From assembly GCA_002964805.2 (NCBI GenBank), contig PUDQ02000059.1, positions 51,130 through 115,129 on the forward strand: DNA of 64,000 nt, read 5' to 3'. The notes under the pieces are model-generated. The model was not told where the DNA came from. It made no database searches and saw only the letters and a program-made list of their open reading frames with translations. Shown here piece after piece: positions 1 through 11,244 of the stretch (position 1 is the first letter of the stretch; the number at the start of each line of letters is the position of its first letter). A program made the translations under genes and the position numbers. This stretch comes from Trametes villosa (lineage: Eukaryota > Basidiomycota > Agaricomycetes > Polyporales > Polyporaceae).

Positions 1-357
1 GCTCAGCCTATCGCATGGGTGACGGATGATGGGCCGGATGGGAAGAAAGCGCGGTCGATCCTCCATGCAAAATTCTCGTGGCTCATGACGTTCGTGTGCT
101 GGGCGCATCAGTCCAACCTGTTAGCAGGCGACTACCTCACTTTCCCAGTGTACTCGGGAACTATCAGTGCTGCACTCGACATTGTGCACTGGTTCAATAA
201 CCACAGCGCCCCCCTCGACCTCTTCAACCAGGAACAGAGATACACGTACCCCCACCGCCCTCGAGAGGACGTCGGACGAGCCACCTGCAGAGTGTTGCCC
301 GGCTCATTCAAATCTCGCGCGCTCCGAAAGCTTGCATCTTGCGCTCGAAGGAGCGGC
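1..357 (+). pseudogene. hAT-like transposase fragment (left-truncated by window edge)
   Basis: The frame is open from base 1 to a stop at 358 and has no start inside the window. The peptide contains VTDDGPDGKKARSIL, then WLMTFVCWAHQSNLLAGDY and later ALDIVHWFNNHS. A D-rich strand followed by a C-x2-H-x-x-N-L segment is the RNase-H-like core pattern of hAT-type (DUF659-like) transposases common in Agaricomycetes. The match weakens after about base 240, where the frame turns into Arg-rich sequence with no resemblance to the family, so the 3' part is decayed or cut. The C-terminal dimerisation domain is absent and a TIR element begins at 394. The family assignment is by remembered pattern only. 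Confidence 0.5.
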
Positions 358-393
358 TGATAGAGATTGCTGCGAATAGCCAAATAGTAAATG

Positions 394-1385
394 TATGATG
401 GCCCGATTGTACATGTATTAAAAAAACTGCGCGACTGGCTTATGGCCGCGCACCGCCACATTAAACAACGCAACTAAGCATTTTCTAATGCAGCGCGCGC
501 ACTTGATTCCGCACAGCGCGCGCAACTCATGGCTGGGGGGTTATCCGGAGGTTAAGTTTACCTCTTATGGTAGCTCAAAAAATGGACCACAGCGGATTCG
601 AACCCGGGCAGTTCTGGCAAAACCAGTAGAGGCCAACAGGCCTTTACCAGGTCAAGACCGCTGTTAGGATATGTAGCGTTCTCTCAGAGACCTGGTATGC
701 ATCCTTCAAACTTGAAGGACACCGTCGTTTACTTGTGAAAGCAATTAGTTCATATTCTTACATACACTTCTCAAACTGTCTTTAATGAGGCCCGGGCCAT
801 TATTAGGCCTTCTCCGGGAGGTTATGAAGTAACCCGCCGGAGGACTTGATACTTACTAGCAGGTACTATTTAGTAACACTAACGCGGACATTAGCCGCCC
901 GTTTGACTAGCGATCTAATCAAGATCTGAGTAATGATTTGTTCAATCTGAACTTCTATTCCTCGTTCAGAAACCAGGGAGGTTAATAGAAGTAACAGAAA
1001 TGTGGTAGAGACGTGCTTAATCCAGAAGTAGAGACTACCCAGAGTTCTCAGATGGTCTTACCCGGCAGGTTAGGTACCTCAACACTACATGGTACTGTGT
1101 TAAAGGGCAGCAGGAAGGACCCTATGGCCGAACCGTAAGGACGGCCTCCCTTCTCGTCTAGCGATCTCGAGTTTAAACCCCCCTATCCTAGCTTTTGTTT
1201 TACCTCCCATATCCGGACATTTGAGCCACCCCGTCTCATGCGCGCCGTGCGCGCGCTGGTGTGCGCTGCGTGGGATTTATGCGCGCGCCGGTAAGAAAAG
1301 GTTAGTTTCGCGCTGTAATGTGGCTGTGCGCGCCGATAAACTGACTTTGCGCAACATTTATTAAATGTACAAATGGACCGTCATA
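394..1385 (+). repeat. TIR element family, copy A (full length, ~992 bp, TA-flanked)
   Basis: The left end TATGATGGCCC..TTGTACAT and the right end (reverse complement TATGACGGTCCATTTGTACA) are inverted copies, each beginning at a TA. This suggests a TA target duplication as in Tc1/mariner-like MITEs. No long ORF is present, so the element is non-autonomous. The interior matches copies at 40006-40639, 53251-54062 and 54063-55032 almost base for base over hundreds of positions, for example the segments around GGTTATCCGGAGGTTAAG and CTTAATCCAGAAGTAGAGAC. Box-B-like and other tRNA-like motifs lie inside. This is the reference copy for the family in the window. Confidence 0.8.
594..604 (-). promoter_or_regulatory. 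Pol III box B-like motif inside TIR copy A
   Basis: The minus strand reads GGTTCGAATCC, a perfect match to the tRNA T-arm/box B consensus GGTTCGANTCC. It is set about 25-45 nt from a degraded D-arm-like stretch (TGGCC..) on the same strand. In copies B and D the matching box A (TGGCCGAGTTGG) is intact but box B is lost. The ancestral element therefore appears to have carried a tRNA-like module. There is no complete cloverleaf, so this is not annotated as a tRNA gene. Confidence 0.4.
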
Positions 1386-2562
1386 CCGGGAAACCGATGC
1401 ACTGTACACGCCCCGCAACCCGCCGCGCCGCGACGTGCTCGAGGCACCCCACCGAGCAGCATCTACAGTGAGTACCGCCCCCGCGGCGCTCGCAGATACG
1501 TACTAACGCTATCTAGAGCTCGCGGCAGGCGTTCCCTGCGCAAACGACGCCGCTCGTACTCAACACCGCGACTCCGACGTCCTCAAGATTGTCTCGTCAA
1601 CGCCCTTGCAGAACGAGCAAAAACAAGACCGCCGCATGCTCGCTGTGCACACCTCGCTACAGGGTGGATTATCCCGGTTTCGTACTCCTGATCGGTCGTA
1701 CTGACGACGCCTGTCTCGTAATTAGCAGCCCGAGGTATTCGTCGCCAGGTTACGCCGCGGCCGCGGTCGCGGCGTCTCATGTTGCAACCCTGACGATGTC
1801 GGAAGCACCATCAAAGCTGCAGCAAAGACATCGCGGGGCAGGGAACGAACACAGCTCCCCCTGATCTGTGGGGCTTACGAATCTTTTGGTCACATATTAA
1901 TATTATCAGCATTTCGCTCTCGGATACTCCGAGCTCCATGCAGCCTTCAGAGGCGGATGCGAGTTCTAAGTGGGAATTTGTTTCACAGATTCCATGTTAT
2001 GCAACGAAAAATGAAGACCCAAGCATGACTTGCCAGTGTAGCAAGAGAGAAAAGACTGGAACACTGGAGCAACAGACCGGGTAAAGACCAGTGAATCCGG
2101 GAACATGGACTTGGAGATGCCATATCTTCGGAGCATGCAGCGGAATCTGGAGCACCGAAAGATGCCCAATGAATAGAACGACCGGAAGCAAGGAGGGCGA
2201 TACAGACTCGACGTGTAGCCCACGCCTTGGATATACAATGTGGGATTTGTGTGTTTCACCGCCTCTGACATTCGTCCGAACAATACGCCGGATTGGCTGG
2301 CATGCAAACACTAGCTGACTCGGACTGGCGCCCACCGGACTTGGCAGCTGAATGAACGCACCATGCAGTTGTCAAGAAGTTCAGGGCGCCCGGCTTGCCG
2401 TCGTTGTACTGTTTATGATGCCCACGCTGTGAAAGTGACTGGCATACTACCATCATAGGATTGTGAGAACTTGGCGTCCTGTACTCCCACAACACAAGCA
2501 AATCAGCCCACAAAGGAGACACTCCCTAAGTGATGCTAGCAGTAAGTATGACCCCAGTCACG
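1386..2562. other. No supportable gene
   Basis: Only short frames in all directions, with no family resemblance, intron-joined exons or repeats that I can recognise. The stretch between 2256 and 2522 might be a decayed 3' extension of the remnant to its right, but nothing supports that beyond adjacency. Confidence 0.5.
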
Positions 2563-3115
2563 TTAAACAGAATGAATCGGGGGAGCTGACCTTGGCGACG
2601 ACGGCCGGTGAGTCAGGAGGTAGTTTTTGATGATTGGGAAGTCCGCCATGGTCGTGTTGACCATCTTGAAGTACTCCATGCTCTCGTACTTCATCACGAT
2701 AAGGTTGCCCCGCCATGCATGAACTTCGTTGAATTTATTGCCCTGTAAGTTGCGGATAAAGTTGTTCGTAGGGAACACCATGCCGTCGCGGGATATCGCG
2801 GGATAGAAGATGATATAGGGCATTTTGAGATTCTGAAGCATGCCGTCGAGGGCTTCTATGACCTATGTTAGAGTGCATGTTTAGATATCAAAGTTGAGAT
2901 AGTACTAGTTGTCTTGCAAATATACTCACATGGAATCTCCATGCCGTAGACCCCTGCTTGTCCGCAATGTAGTCCATGTGGACCTCCGGGTGAGGGATTC
3001 GGCCACAGAGGTACGGCTTGTCAATGGCGGGACCAGAGAGAGGGCTGAACGGCAGCGAAACGATCTGAGGCAAGCGGTCGTCGGCAGGAAACATCATCGC
3101 GTCGCAGGTCTCCAT
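2563..3115 (-). pseudogene. Conserved-looking gene remnant of unknown function (two exons)
   Basis: Two frames join through a clean 67-nt intron (2863-2929; donor GTGAGTATA, acceptor ..CATAG). Exon 1 (2930-3115) begins METCDAMMFPADDRLPQ and contains PHPEVHMDYIADKQG. Exon 2 continues VIEALDGMLQ..PYIIFYPAISRDGM..NNFIRNLQG..ADFPIIKNYLL. The amino-acid composition, intron and uninterrupted reading of about 155 residues argue for real coding ancestry. I do not recognise a named domain. Upstream the frame stays open through YCQHT, so the true start may lie further right. The 3' end may be a splice donor near 2590 rather than the stop at 2563. No further exons could be joined on either side, so it is treated as a fragment. 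Confidence 0.45.
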
Positions 3116-3611
3116 GGTGTGCTGGCAGTACAGAGGGCGGGAGCAACGTTGGGTTCGGAAAGAGTCTTGTGCGCAATTACGGCTGCGCCCGAGCGTACTT
3201 ACGGCACAGCAGAGCGTGTTGGGTAATACGTTAGCACTACGCCGATTATGCGACAGTGGGATAGATCATGGGCGTTTTATGCGTACGATGACCTGCACGC
3301 ATTATTACCATCGTCCATAACGTCACCGTTGGCTTTGACCAAATGTAAGCCTTCGCTTTCGCGCTCGTACGGGCTACATAGCGGTGTTGCCGAGGCTTGT
3401 ATGCGCCGATCACGCTGTGTGCAATCCACCCAGAATATACCGAGACTGGTAGACTGGTAGACTGGGAGAACCACCACCACCTGGACGTCTAAATCCCGAC
3501 AACTTCCAAATCGGGATCTGCCATCAAGCCACCGCGCAATTCTGGCCCAAGTTAGGTCATTCAAAAACCCAAATGAGGGTAGATTGTATTTCGAGTCTAT
3601 CTATAGCTTTA
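3116..3611. other. No supportable gene
   Basis: Would hold the 5' end of the gene remnant on its left, but no further exon can be joined. A short imperfect tandem of ACTGGTAG lies at about 3443-3465. Confidence 0.4.
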
Positions 3612-3880
3612 CAGCTGTTTTCAGAACGCTAGGCCCCTCCCGGCAAAAGACACTGCACACTCGGCTACCGGGCTTTGACAGTCCGTGACGTGGGACGCCG
3701 TCGAGCCCCCCGCGCCGCGGTCTGTGTCTATGGGCAGTCTACTTCCACCTTGAGCTACGCGTTGATGCCGCCTGTTCTGATTGCTTGCCAAAAATGCTCA
3801 GATTGCCAGTCTCCGCTCAAAAGAGGCTACGTGCTATATTTCCGAGACTCAGAAAGGGCCTAGCGTTCTGAAAACAGCTG
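3612..3880. mobile_element. MITE candidate, 269 bp with 25-bp perfect terminal inverted repeats
   Basis: Bases 3612-3636 (CAGCTGTTTTCAGAACGCTA, then GGCCC) are exactly the reverse complement of 3856-3880. The interior has no coding capacity that I can support. No clear target-site duplication is visible next to the repeats (left flank GCTTTA, right flank GAATGT), so the true ends could lie slightly inside. I see no second copy in the window. Size, perfect TIRs and lack of coding fit a miniature inverted-repeat element of unknown superfamily. Confidence 0.55.
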
Positions 3881-4596
3881 GAATGTGTACATCCCTCCTG
3901 TACAGTCTCCCTGGCTCAGACGACCCGGATGCATCACTCCTCCATTGGATCAGCTACTACAGTGCCTACAGCCAGCGCTTACTCTTCCCATGTCATGCCC
4001 ATGGCTTTGCGACCGCTGCTTCCCACACCCTAGGCATCCTGGTGATGTATCGCTGTTATTACGAGGCGCTAAACGAAGTTGGAACCACTCACGGTTCTAG
4101 TAATCATATTAGCGTCCACAAGTAAAGTTGGAACTACTCGCTGCCTCTCTGCCTTGATTGCTGCCATCGACATCTCCTCCCCATTCCATACCCACTTGCC
4201 CAGGCTTCTGCAGAAAGATCAAGAAGATAGACGACATCTATACCCTCCCTTGGAACCGTCCCGCAGGGTTTTGGAATCTCCGTCACGGTGCGCATCTCCT
4301 TAGTGTACACCTGGCGCGTTTTGAACCTCCTTGCTGCCGACGCCACCGTCGCCCCCCGAAGATGTGTGTCTGCCTTCCTTTACCCCCCGAAGTGCCTGCC
4401 TGGCCGGCTTCGGAGGCGGTGGAGCATCCCGGCGGGAAGCTTCGCGCTTGTGCGCCTTTTGCAAATGATTCCCACCGCCCATTTCACGCGGTGCACCGTG
4501 CAGCGCAGCTGAGCAGCGGGAGGGCGGGATTTACCGTGGCGTTGAGCCTGATGAATGACATAAGTTGATTAAGCCCATCGACAGCCGAGCTGTATG
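3881..4596. other. Intergenic, downstream of the BAH-PHD gene
   Basis: Several short overlapping frames but no recognisable domain or splice-joined product. It probably contains the 3' UTR of the gene that ends at 4597. Confidence 0.5.
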
Positions 4597-6650
4597 TCAG
4601 AACACTCTGACTGTCTGCGCAATCGTGCCCTCGGCGTCCGAGTCACTGTCGCACGTGGAGCCAGAGGCCGAGTCTGACTGAGGCTGATGGAGACGTAGAG
4701 CCAGTAGAGCAGGGAGTGGTACATCATCATCGAACTCTGGAGACGATGCCGGTGTAGGTACTTTGCCAGAGCCAACCCGGGGTGTGGGGGTTGCGAGCGA
4801 ACTTGATGCAGCTGAAGTTCTGGAATGGGAAGCGTGGGGACTGCGTGACGGGCTGCTGAGAGAGAGTTGGGACGATGTGCTCTGGAGACGACGGCGCCGA
4901 GGGCGTGGCTTGGGGAGACTGCGTCTCCGTAAGAGCCACCTGCTCGGCTTGAAGCTTCCGGGATAGCGACCCTAGGAAGGTGCCCTTGTTCACCCCCTGT
5001 AGCGCAAAGACATATTCTATGACGAGCCCACGAGAACTTGTATGACTTACTCAGTGAGTCCGTTCAAGTTGAGGATGGGGACAATTGCCGCTGCGGGGTG
5101 TCCATGCGCAAGCACGGCGTGTGGCGCCTGGCCTGCCTGCATGACAAGCAGGGATGGTGTGGGCGCGCAAACAGTGGCGGGCGGTCGCGTTGCTCCAGGA
5201 ATAGCGGAACGCCTCCAGCTGGTTCGTCTACACTCGCTATGTTACGTCACCTTGGCCAGTTTCGCATTCCCTCACCCTCACATGATTCATTTCGCTCGAT
5301 GTAACAGTCCTCAGATCGATTTCAATCAATCATCGTGGGGGGACTTACAGCTCGAGACGACACACCGGGCAGCGTAATCTCGTGTACTCTTTGTGCAGCC
5401 CTTCCATCAGCTTGAACACGGCACCGTTGAGCACCTCTGCCTCGTCCTTGGAGATGCCGCTGGCGCTGGCGCACCACTCCGTGACACTCTTGATTGCATC
5501 CGGCCGCCTGCCGCCTGCGCGTGCGTGCTCCTCCCTCGTGGCGAGGATGATCTTCTCGAACGAAACGGGCCCATTGCGCGTCGCTCGCCGCTCGACTGGA
5601 AGCTGCAGTAGCTTGGCCCACATATTGTCTTCGCCGTTGTCGTTGCACGCGCTCCAGGAGCGATAAGCCGCCTCCACCACCGTGGTGTCATCGTTCACGA
5701 GGGGATCACAGCACTCCTTGTGGTACCACACCTTGCAGAGATCGCAGTAGCGCAGCGTGTCTGCGTCCGGGACGTACAGCCCCTTGCGTGGGCAAGACGG
5801 TTTGCAGATCGCCTTCGCTGTCTATGTTGCATCCATCAGCTTTGGTCCCACACGGAAGCTCAAGCGAGCCACACGCACCTGCTCCAGCGACCACTTGTAG
5901 GCGCCAACCTTCGACCCCCGACGCTGCACGAGCTTATAGTTTGTCCGTAGGTACCATTCTTTCTGCGTCAAGCAGCGCAGGTCGACCTGGTCTTCCGCGA
6001 ATGGGACGATGTTCGAGAGGTAGTCGATGGTGTCGGCGAAGTCTACACTGGACCAGTCCGTTGCAACGTACTCCTGCGCACCAAGACGGCGCGGGAAAGC
6101 TTTGTCCCGACGCTCGAATTGCTCTTGCTGCAGCTCGTCCCTCCGAATGGCCCAGTCATACTTCAAATAAATCTGATAGTGAATGAGCGAGCCGCACACG
6201 CATGTTACACTTGATCTGCTTACCCAATTGTTGTACTCCTCATCCACCCCAAGCCCTACAAGTTTCCCGTGTGTGTAGCCTCGCGGGTCAGTCTGCACAC
6301 CCGGCGGGCAGCCCGGGGGCAACAACATGACCCTATTTGGCGGCAGCGGTCAGAATTTCCAGCGGCGCTTCTCTCCCATACGACTCTTACTTACCAATCA
6401 CCCACACGTACACGCACGGCCCCCTTCGGTAACGGCTCGTTGGGCGTATCATCCAGGCTCGCCCCGGGGCCATCTCGTCCCACTGGCATCTAAGCGGTCA
6501 GATCCGTTATGCATGAACATTGCAGGGACGCTCACAAATGATAGAGTCGAGACGTGTGCATCGCAGCCACACCTTGTCCATCCAGTCCGGCGGTAGTTCA
6601 TCGTCATATGTCTCTGGACCGAGTGGGTTGATTCTTGGTGGGGACGACAT
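4597..6650 (-). CDS. BAH domain and PHD-type zinc-finger protein (557 aa, six exons)
   Basis: Exons in coding order: 6650-6536, 6482-6395, 6332-5879, 5821-5349, 5236-5051 and 4954-4597. All introns are GT..AG (53-112 nt) and the exon lengths sum to 558 codons with consistent phases. Residues ~55-215 look like a BAH module: VRVRVGDWVMLL, then a region ending KEWYLRTNYK. A zinc finger follows: C225-x3-C229, C245-x2-C248, H253-x2-C256. The last pair, C370-P-V-C373, comes only after about 113 further residues, so the finger is a split PHD. The C-terminus (from ~440) is Ser-rich and ends in an acidic stretch (SPEFDDDVP, CDSDSDAEG), probably disordered. BAH-PHD proteins bind nucleosomes or histone tails in the nucleus; the ligand cannot be read from sequence. 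The last acceptor (4955) was chosen because earlier AGs run into stops. Confidence 0.8.
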
Positions 6651-7817
6651 CGCGAAGGACAGCGGCTTGGGCAAGGGCGCGATGAGGGTTAGTAACTTTC
6701 AAAATTTCAAGCTTTGAAGGCGGGGTTCGCCGAGATGGGCGCCTGGCGAGTTGCCTATCTTCTATTGTAAAGGACCTCGGTCTCCGACGTTATCGGAGTT
6801 TCCTGCTTTAGTAGAACAACGAAGCGCCGGCCTCGCGCCTCTCTCCTCGCCTTTGCATCAACATTCCAGGAGCGTACAGCTCGCTCGCTCCTCCAAGGGA
6901 GGTGGCATCAATGCGACTATTATGTCTCGGCGTGAAGGAATGTTGTGCATGCCCCAGGCTGGACCCTCACTCCTCACTCTCGGGCCACTGCGACGAGTGT
7001 CTGTGTGGGTTTTACGGCAGGTGTAAGTATGCCGTTATGGTCAATACATTCCTCCTTACATGGTAAGGGAAAGAGCGTACCTTTCGTGCGAGCTTGCTAA
7101 GCTATATGAATTTCAAGTTTGCGTGTGCACGACACACCGGCTCTGCGTCACCGTACCTTGCTATGCCTCCTCCGTACTCCCTAATATCATGGCAACTATG
7201 TTCCCTCATTCTGTTAGTGTAATTTGGGTCTTGGGGGCCAGCGTGGGAATATCAAAGAGCAGGGTCTACGACCGCGAACCTGATGGCATAGAAAGGATTA
7301 CACATACCACGACTTTTCGAACTTAGCACCCTGAGGCCGCGTATAGGTATACACGGAGAACGGTTCATCACCGTCTATGCATAGGTATAAATAACATATG
7401 ATACACATGCCTGCGCAAGATCGCGACGCAATGCTCCGTGACGGAGGCACGGGAAGTTGCTAGTATAGCATAAGCTTGCTTGGTGTATGGCCTATCCATT
7501 TTGGGCAATTTACGAAACTCTCAGTAACTTGACGCTCGATACTTGGAATGAACATCCACCACGCTCTAGCCTCTAGCTCCCAGGGTATGAGTACACTGGG
7601 TAGCTGATTTATGTAGTAGGTGCCTGCGGCTCGGACTCAGATCTCAGACTGCATCCGTGGTGCGGCATTCTTGGCCCCCCAATTGCAAGTGCCTATATCC
7701 GACATGGGCACTATACTGAGAAGCTGAAAAGACTGACCAGTTTTTCTCAGTAGTCTCAGTGCAAGCAGCTCCTCAGCGCACAGTGGATATTCACTCAGTA
7801 CTAGGCCGAGAAGACAT
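6651..7817. other. No supportable gene; promoter side of the BAH-PHD gene, 3' flank of Plavaka relic
   Basis: Bases 6651-7330 hold short plus-strand frames without recognisable content. Bases 7620-7800 are rich in CTCAG/CAGACT words and may be the subterminal end of the Plavaka-type element to the right. I could not pair them with a matching opposite terminus. Confidence 0.4.
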
Positions 7818-10800
7818 TCATATAACTACTTCATGTGCATGGTAGTCTACAAACCAGTTAACGTATAACATTCTAAAACCATCTAGGGAGTCAGCGAAAT
7901 GAAAGCCTGTCGGGATTCTCGTCCGCGCGTACACCCCAATGAGATGGCAGGCACGGACGATAAAATCCGTCGGGATGACACGGGTGACACGCCGACCGTG
8001 AGCCATCTCTGGCTTGACTATCCACATACCCATCACCGGGTCCGGCTCCTCGCCGACCATCTCGAACCACTCAACCACTGCGCATCGGTATCGCACGTAC
8101 CCATGGGTAAATACGAGGAATGCCCGCACACGAGCAACCGTCATGCCGAGCATGCCGGGTGCGTCGGGGTCCGTCTGGACAAGAACGGTATCGAACCGCG
8201 GACGCTTCCCGTACCATCGTGGAACACACCGGACGATCTCCCGATGCATCCCGCCGACTCCTGCAAGCTCGCTCGGAGCATAGAATGTAGCAGTCACAGA
8301 GTATTGAAGAGCAATCCGGGTCCCCGGCGGCAGCACGGGAAGCGCATGGACAGGCAAATCGTCGCCAAGGTCTAGCTCTGGAAAGAGCTAGTCGTGCAAG
8401 AACCTGCGCAGGTACGTGTCGAGGTTGGGCTGCTTAAGCTTATGCATCATAGCATGAAGCTACCGCGAGTACGCTGTACCGGTACATGGTCAGCACGTTG
8501 AGCCGATACATCAGCGACACACCCCGGTTCGCACCTGCTCGTTGGCCAGATCGGATAAAGGAGGTGCACCTGGGCGCATCAGGCGCGGCCGCAACCTCTA
8601 CTTCGTGTCGAAAATGTTCATCTTGTAGCTGTTCGCGGTCTGGTCCGAGTGCTGCGCCTGACGTCCGCAACGCGTGGGTGTATACGTCGCTCCGCAGCAT
8701 TCCCCGACGCGCAAACTCCGCACGAGCGGCGGAGAGCTTGTTAAGTCGTGTGAGCGTGCGCAGGATTTGCCCAAGCGGCTGCTTCCGACTTGAACGACGC
8801 CAGGGTCGCTTGACGGCGACGATATGCTTTGACTCCGTGATGGAGGAGCACAAGCCGTTCGGCGACCCGAAGAGCTGAATCGAGCGCACATAGTGTAGGA
8901 GAGCATGCTGCCGAGGGAGTGTGAAGCCCTCCGGGAAAGCGTGCGAGGGTCGACTCCATGTTCGCGAGGTCTTCTGTGGTGTGGGCTGATCTTCGCGCAA
9001 GATAGCTGAAGTCGAGCAGCGCACTCAAACACTGGATCATCTTGACTGGGACGTAGCCGACGAGAGCGGGCAAGATGACCTGCGAGTGCAGCGTTAGATG
9101 GTCAATCAGCAGGCGCATCGCTAGAACGCACCTTCATGAGTGCCTTCGAATCATTGACTGAAGTTGCGACCATTGGGAAATCGGCGCAATCCAGGATAGG
9201 CGGGGGCGACAGCAAGCCTGCAGAGGCGGGGTCAGATTATGCGTGACGGGGAAATCCGTGTGAATGTACGAACCGTCTATCGATGTCGTCGAGGATCCTC
9301 TTGGCCTCCGCCTCGCTTTCCGCATTCTCCTTGATGTAGTCTTCGATCCACGCGATGACGTGATCCTTGAAGGGCCCTTTGATCAGCTGGTGAAGCAGAT
9401 CGGGTGTAAGGAGCTCGTGGATGTCCGCGCGCGGAAAGTAGCGCGTGAACGGCTGAAGGAGCCGTACCAGTCAGTACTGTGCACGCCGCAGCCGCAGATA
9501 CCAGGCGGTCAGCCCAACGCACCGTCACTTCGCTCACGACCCCGAATGTATCCCAAAGCTCGCCGCGGTCGTAGGTTGATTTGAGCTCATCGGTAAGCTC
9601 GCGGAATCGGGGATCCCCTGCGTACGCAAGCTCTTCTGGTCGCACTAAGCATTTATGGAACATGAGCAAACTCGCCCAGAGCAATAGTAAACAAGAAGCG
9701 CGTACTTCGGGCACCAGCCTTGCACGATACCGGCGAGATACACCTGTTCTGGGTAATCGGCGATGAACGGGCCCAGCTCGAAAATGGCCCAGCGATAGTG
9801 GCCATCGGGACATTTGAGTACGCGCGGTGTTGTCATGCCTGCGCGGAGGGGGCAAACACGTGCGTGAGGGCATAGCGATACAGCTGTTTCTTGAATAGGC
9901 GGAACTCAGGGTCCTGTTTTGCACCACGTTCGCCTGCTCGTCGTCAGTATAACTGGGGGGATGCGAAAACATCACATAACCGTACCTTTTGGGATGGCTA
10001 GAAAAGCGATAGGGAGCACACCGTCGGCATGCGCATGCCGCATGTCGTTATGCAAGTTGCCAAGGGACATGTAGACCGGGTGGAATGCCTGGTTCCCCGT
10101 CTGCACGGACACCGTCGTCTTGTCAGCGCCGCCTATGATTGGCACTAGCATAGCACCATGCGTGGCTGGATCTTGAGCGATGATGTCCTACAGTGAATGT
10201 CAGTATACCGCGCACGTGTTCGGTCGGCCTGGGGAGTCGACACACACCGCCTTCTCTCGCACGCCCACTGCGTGGACATGAGGTTCGAGATTCGACGAAT
10301 TGAACCCTCGGGCCCATCGACGAATTCTTCGTACGGCGCCGTATCAAACAGTAAACTTGCCGTTGTAATCGGTGTTTCCAGCCATGGATATGGCGACGTG
10401 TTCAGTATTGCGAGCGTGGACTACGTACTTTTCCCGTTTCCAGGCTGGAGAGTTGTCCACAGGGCCGGTGTACTGCACTGCAAAGCTATGCCATGGGATA
10501 TCGCCGTACCCGATGCGGTCCACAGTGCTGAGGAGGTGCGTGGCGCTGTTGAAGAAGGGTGGGATGTCGTCGTGGCCGTGGAGGACATCTCTGGCGTCTA
10601 CGATGTGGAGCAGGTGTCCGACGTCGCCTTCGGAACTTTCCATCTTCTCAAATGAATGTGCTGCAAACTCATATGTTGGGCGATCCGGGAAGGGATCCCA
10701 GTCGTGAGCGACTGGTCGGAATTCTGGCGGCGCAGCCGGGTCAAGTAGGTTCCCTTCGGCATCGCAGATTTTGCCTGATTGACACTCTTAAGTTACCCAG

Positions 10801-10963
10801 GTATCAAGTTGGGCCCAAAAAACGTACCGTCCGGCAGGGGATGGTACCGCAAAATGGATGGAGGCGGAGGCGGCTTCGGACTGCGGTGGTAGTGGGTCCG
10901 ATGTTGGGTGACAGCGCGGAGCGTCGGGAACGAGCGCCGGCAGAGTGCACAAGCCTGGGCCAT
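7818..10963 (-). pseudogene. Plavaka-type (CACTA-like) DDE transposase, decayed full-length copy
   Basis: The N-terminus at 10963 begins MAQACALCRRSFPTLRAVTQ followed by H-R-T-H-Y-H, a C2H2 finger, then a Pro-rich stretch. Further along, in changing frames, come IGYGDIPWHSFAVQYTGPVD, THGAMLVPIIGGADKTTVSV, FIADYPEQVYLAGIVQGWCP, ADIHELLTPDLLHQLIKGPF, FGSPNGLCSSITESKHI and the C-terminal block GMHREIVRC..FDTVLVQTDPDAPG..GFHFADSLDGF. This order is that of Plavaka transposases of basidiomycetes. Frame changes and unspliceable gaps between blocks, for example around 9000-9280 and 9830-10000, show that it no longer encodes one protein. The last block is a clean 179-residue frame. A broken gene on the other strand starts about 280 bp upstream. 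Confidence 0.7.
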
Positions 10964-11244
10964 CGCTGGGTCACTGAGGGGCCAAAACGCTTGGGTGGAG
11001 CAGTATAGCAGGAAGTGAGGGACTGAGAGCAAGACGGCGGTTGTCTGACGACGTCGAAAGACGCACGCGGGAAGGAAATATCATAGGCGCCCGTGACTCA
11101 AAAACTTGCGCCCCCTCTCTCGTCTTCCTTCATCTTCCTTCGACTCCTTTCGCCCAAGGCAGCTCCCGTACCCGTTTCCAAGGCCACTCAACCTCTTGAA
11201 AGTACGTTCTTGAGTGCATCTGGGCTGTGCATGACCTGACTTAT

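Noticed and set aside
560..665. Possible tRNA gene in TIR copy A
   Set aside because: Box B is perfect but the D-arm is deleted and no complete cloverleaf with paired acceptor ends can be drawn. The same motif recurs in repeat copies, so it is a tRNA-like module of the element.
7818..10963. Treating the first Plavaka as an intact gene
   Set aside because: Blocks lie in incompatible frames with gaps that cannot be joined by GT..AG introns, so it was called a pseudogene.
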